64,000 nucleotides of DNA from an uncultured Desulfosarcina sp. (lineage in GTDB: Bacteria > Desulfobacterota > Desulfobacteria > Desulfobacterales > Desulfosarcinaceae): assembly GCF_963668215.1 (NCBI RefSeq), contig NZ_OY764190.1:5270001-5334000 (forward strand). The letters run 5' to 3'. Shown piece by piece: positions 62,312-64,000 of the stretch. A program made the translations under genes and the position numbers. The notes below the pieces were generated by a model. It had not been told where the DNA came from. It was given only the letters and a program-made list of their open reading frames with translations, and searched no databases. Each line of letters starts with the position of its first letter. The first letter of the stretch is position 1.

Positions 62312-63613
62312 ATGAGTCCCACTTTGGCCGGTATTGTCGGCCTCGTTTTACTGTTCGTTCTGATTTTTTCCAAAATGCCGGTCGGTTTTCTGATGGCCCT
62401 TTTGGGGGTTGTCGGTTTTGCCTACCTGGTGACGGTGGACGCCGCGCTCAATCTCATGGCCAAGGATCTGTTCGACGTTTTCGGATCGTACAGCCTGACC
62501 GTGATCCCCCTGTTTATTCTCATGGGTCAGATCGCCTTTCATTCCGGCATCAGCAGCCGCCTGTTCAAAGTCGCCTACACCTTTATCGGCCACTGGCCGG
62601 GCGGAATGGCCGTGGCTACCTTGGGCGCCTGCACCGGATTTTCGGCCATCTGCGGCTCCACCAACGCCACGGCCGCCACCATGGCCGCCGTGACGCTGCC
62701 CGAAATGAAAAAATACGGTTACCGGGATAGTCTGGCCACCGGTGTGGTGGCCGCCGGTGGAAGCATCGGCATCCTCATTCCGCCCAGCGTCATCTTTATC
62801 GTTTATGGAATCATGACCGAACAGTCCATCGGCAAACTGTTCATGGCCGGCATCGTTCCCGGCATCCTGTTGACCGGGCTGTTCATTCTGACGGTTGTGA
62901 TCTGGGCGACGCTGAAGCCTGAAATCGCTCCCCGCGGCCCCAGAGCCACCGTAAAGGAAAAATTGGCTTCGCTTTCCGGTCTGATCGAGACTCTGATTCT
63001 GGTCGTTCTGGTGATGGGCGGGCTCTTCTTCGGCATCTTCACCCCCACGGAAGCCGGCGCCATCGGCGCCATGGGCACCCTGATCATCGCCGTCGCCCGA
63101 CGCAATATCGATTGGAAAGGATTTGTTCAGGCCCTTTTCGAAACCACCCGCATCTCCTGCATGGTGCTGGTCATCGTGGCCGGGGCCACCATTTTCGGCC
63201 ACTTTCTGGCCATTACCCGGATTCCCTTCGATGTGGCCGGTTGGGTCACCGGCTCCAACCTGCCGTCGTATCTCGTCATGGCCCTGATCATCGGTGTCTA
63301 TCTGATCGGCGGCTGTTTCATCGATGCCCTGGCCTTTATCATGCTGACGGTGCCAATCTTTTACCCGGTCGTCGTCTCCATGGGCTACGATCCCATCTGG
63401 TTCGGCGTCATCATCGTCCTGGTCACCCAGATCGGGGTGATCACCCCGCCGGTGGGGGTGAACGTCTACGTGGTCAGCGGCGTCGCCCGTACGGTTCCTC
63501 TGGAGGTCATATTCAAGGGCGTCATTCCTTTGTTGATCGCCCTGGTGGTCGGCGTGCTGATCATGATCCCCTTCCCTCGGATCGCCCTTTTGCTGCCGCA
63601 GCTGATGCATTAA
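62312..63613 (+). CDS. dctM: TRAP transporter large permease DctM
   Basis: A 433-residue membrane protein with about 12 helices. Family landmarks: MPVGFLMALLGVVGFAYLV, GACTGFSAICGSTNATAATM, GGSIGILIPPSVIFIVYGIM, FFGIFTPTEAGAIGAMGT and TQIGVITPPVGVNVYVV (the Na+-related motifs). It moves the substrate in with sodium ions. AAGGAAG precedes ATG 62312. It ends at a strong terminator. Confidence 0.95.
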   Translation: MSPTLAGIVGLVLLFVLIFSKMPVGFLMALLGVVGFAYLVTVDAALNLMAKDLFDVFGSYSLTVIPLFILMGQIAFHSGISSRLFKVAYTFIGHWPGGMAVATLGACTGFSAICGSTNATAATMAAVTLPEMKKYGYRDSLATGVVAAGGSIGILIPPSVIFIVYGIMTEQSIGKLFMAGIVPGILLTGLFILTVVIWATLKPEIAPRGPRATVKEKLASLSGLIETLILVVLVMGGLFFGIFTPTEAGAIGAMGTLIIAVARRNIDWKGFVQALFETTRISCMVLVIVAGATIFGHFLAITRIPFDVAGWVTGSNLPSYLVMALIIGVYLIGGCFIDALAFIMLTVPIFYPVVVSMGYDPIWFGVIIVLVTQIGVITPPVGVNVYVVSGVARTVPLEVIFKGVIPLLIALVVGVLIMIPFPRIALLLPQLMH

Positions 63614-63614
63614 A

Positions 63615-63643
63615 AAAACCACACGGTCTTCCCGTGTGGTTTT
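63615..63643 (+). terminator. terminator of the TRAP operon
   Basis: AAAACCACACGG pairs with CCGTGTGGTTTT across TCTTC, directly after the dctM stop. The T-rich 3' side and A-rich 5' side allow bidirectional use, possibly also for the converging gene at the window edge. Confidence 0.9.
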
Positions 63644-63707
63644 CTGGAGTTTATATGAGGCTTCGACTTCTTTGCGAAGCCCGAAAACGTGACGAACTTA
63701 TAAATTA

Positions 63708-64000
63708 TTAAAAAGTTTTGCTGATCCGGCCCGCTTCGCGGTTCCTGAAAATCAGTTCTCCCGGGAAAACGGACTCGTTGTATTCGATCTTGCCGTGGGA
63801 GATGGCACCCGGCTGTAGAACGCTGTCCAGGCTGTTGCTGATCGTACATTCCACCCGGTTGCCCTGGTTGTCCAGCAGGATGAAATGGTCGGGATGGGTA
63901 GTGATGACCTGCGCGCTCACATTTTTCACCCACACGTACAAGGAGCCGGGTCCCATGTCGTGAACAGCCATTTCGGCGATTCCGTTGCCGGTATAGGTAC
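63708..64000 (-). CDS. C-terminal part of a predicted protein of unknown function, cut by the window edge
   Basis: The frame is open to the last base and runs to a stop at 63708-63710, giving at least 96 residues. It reads LYVWVKNVSAQVITTHPDHF, then LLDNQGNRVECTISNSL and KIEYNESVFPGELIFRNRE, which is a beta-sandwich pattern like DUF4352-type or archaellin-like exported domains. The Met at 63971 is probably internal. The assignment stops at a beta-rich C-terminal domain; the rest lies outside the window. Confidence 0.65.
   Translation of the reverse strand, partial: TYTGNGIAEMAVHDMGPGSLYVWVKNVSAQVITTHPDHFILLDNQGNRVECTISNSLDSVLQPGAISHGKIEYNESVFPGELIFRNREAGRISKTF

Noticed and set aside
62348..63622. 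424-codon minus-strand open frame opposite dctM
   Set aside because: Asp/His/Gln-rich composition is the reverse complement of a hydrophobic membrane protein; dctM is certain.

Overview
The window looks like chromosome from an anaerobic Desulfobacterota bacterium, probably a Desulfosarcina/Desulfatitalea-type sulfate reducer. This is inferred from GC-rich housekeeping genes, abundant PAS sensor kinases, a ferredoxin-nitroreductase, a TRAP transporter, radical SAM proteins and protein style; no taxonomic marker is present.

Layout. 0.2-6.1 kb: a B12-binding radical SAM enzyme, a cysteine-cluster protein, a GNAT acetyltransferase, then a run of ferredoxin-nitroreductase, hotdog thioesterase and histone-deacetylase-like hydrolase. 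6.1-16.8 kb (minus strand): a two-partner secretion operon, one TpsB transporter followed by two large paralogous TpsA exoproteins with GLUG and MBG/YDG repeats. 16.8-29.7 kb: an accessory region. It has a REC-PAS-PAS regulator with no kinase domain, an intact IS21-type element with a 5-bp target duplication inside a DUF4277 (IS1634-type) transposase remnant, a pair of 72-bp direct repeats, an ISL3 transposase remnant, and a strikingly AT-rich two-gene operon (22.3-28.75 kb). That operon is the best candidate for an undescribed system: a 1597-residue protein with an N-terminal STAS-like segment, a GHKL ATPase, two phosphoribosyltransferase-like segments and a degenerate C-terminal GHKL module, translationally coupled to a receiver-HD-domain protein.

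29.7-64 kb returns to core genome. It starts with tRNA-Arg(ACG) divergent from tadA, whose product edits that tRNA, then purA, tRNA-Pro(CGG), J-domain proteins, PAS histidine kinases, hydroxyisobutyrate- and hydroxyacyl-CoA-dehydrogenase-type enzymes, an HDOD protein, a ribosome hibernation factor, bipA/typA, a DAHP synthase, a SMUG1-type uracil-DNA glycosylase, a RiPP-type radical SAM enzyme coupled to a tRNA-dihydrouridine synthase, a hybrid kinase, a Nudix protein, a lytic transglycosylase, a sigma-54 activator, a YbaK-type deacylase and a complete TRAP transporter (dctP-dctQ-dctM).

Several non-coding repeats are visible: an 85-bp dispersed element in two inverted copies, two long MITE-like hairpins, and a 12-bp inverted repeat ahead of a helix-turn-helix gene. 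No CRISPR array, rRNA, integrase or replication origin was seen. All family assignments come from reading motifs by eye.
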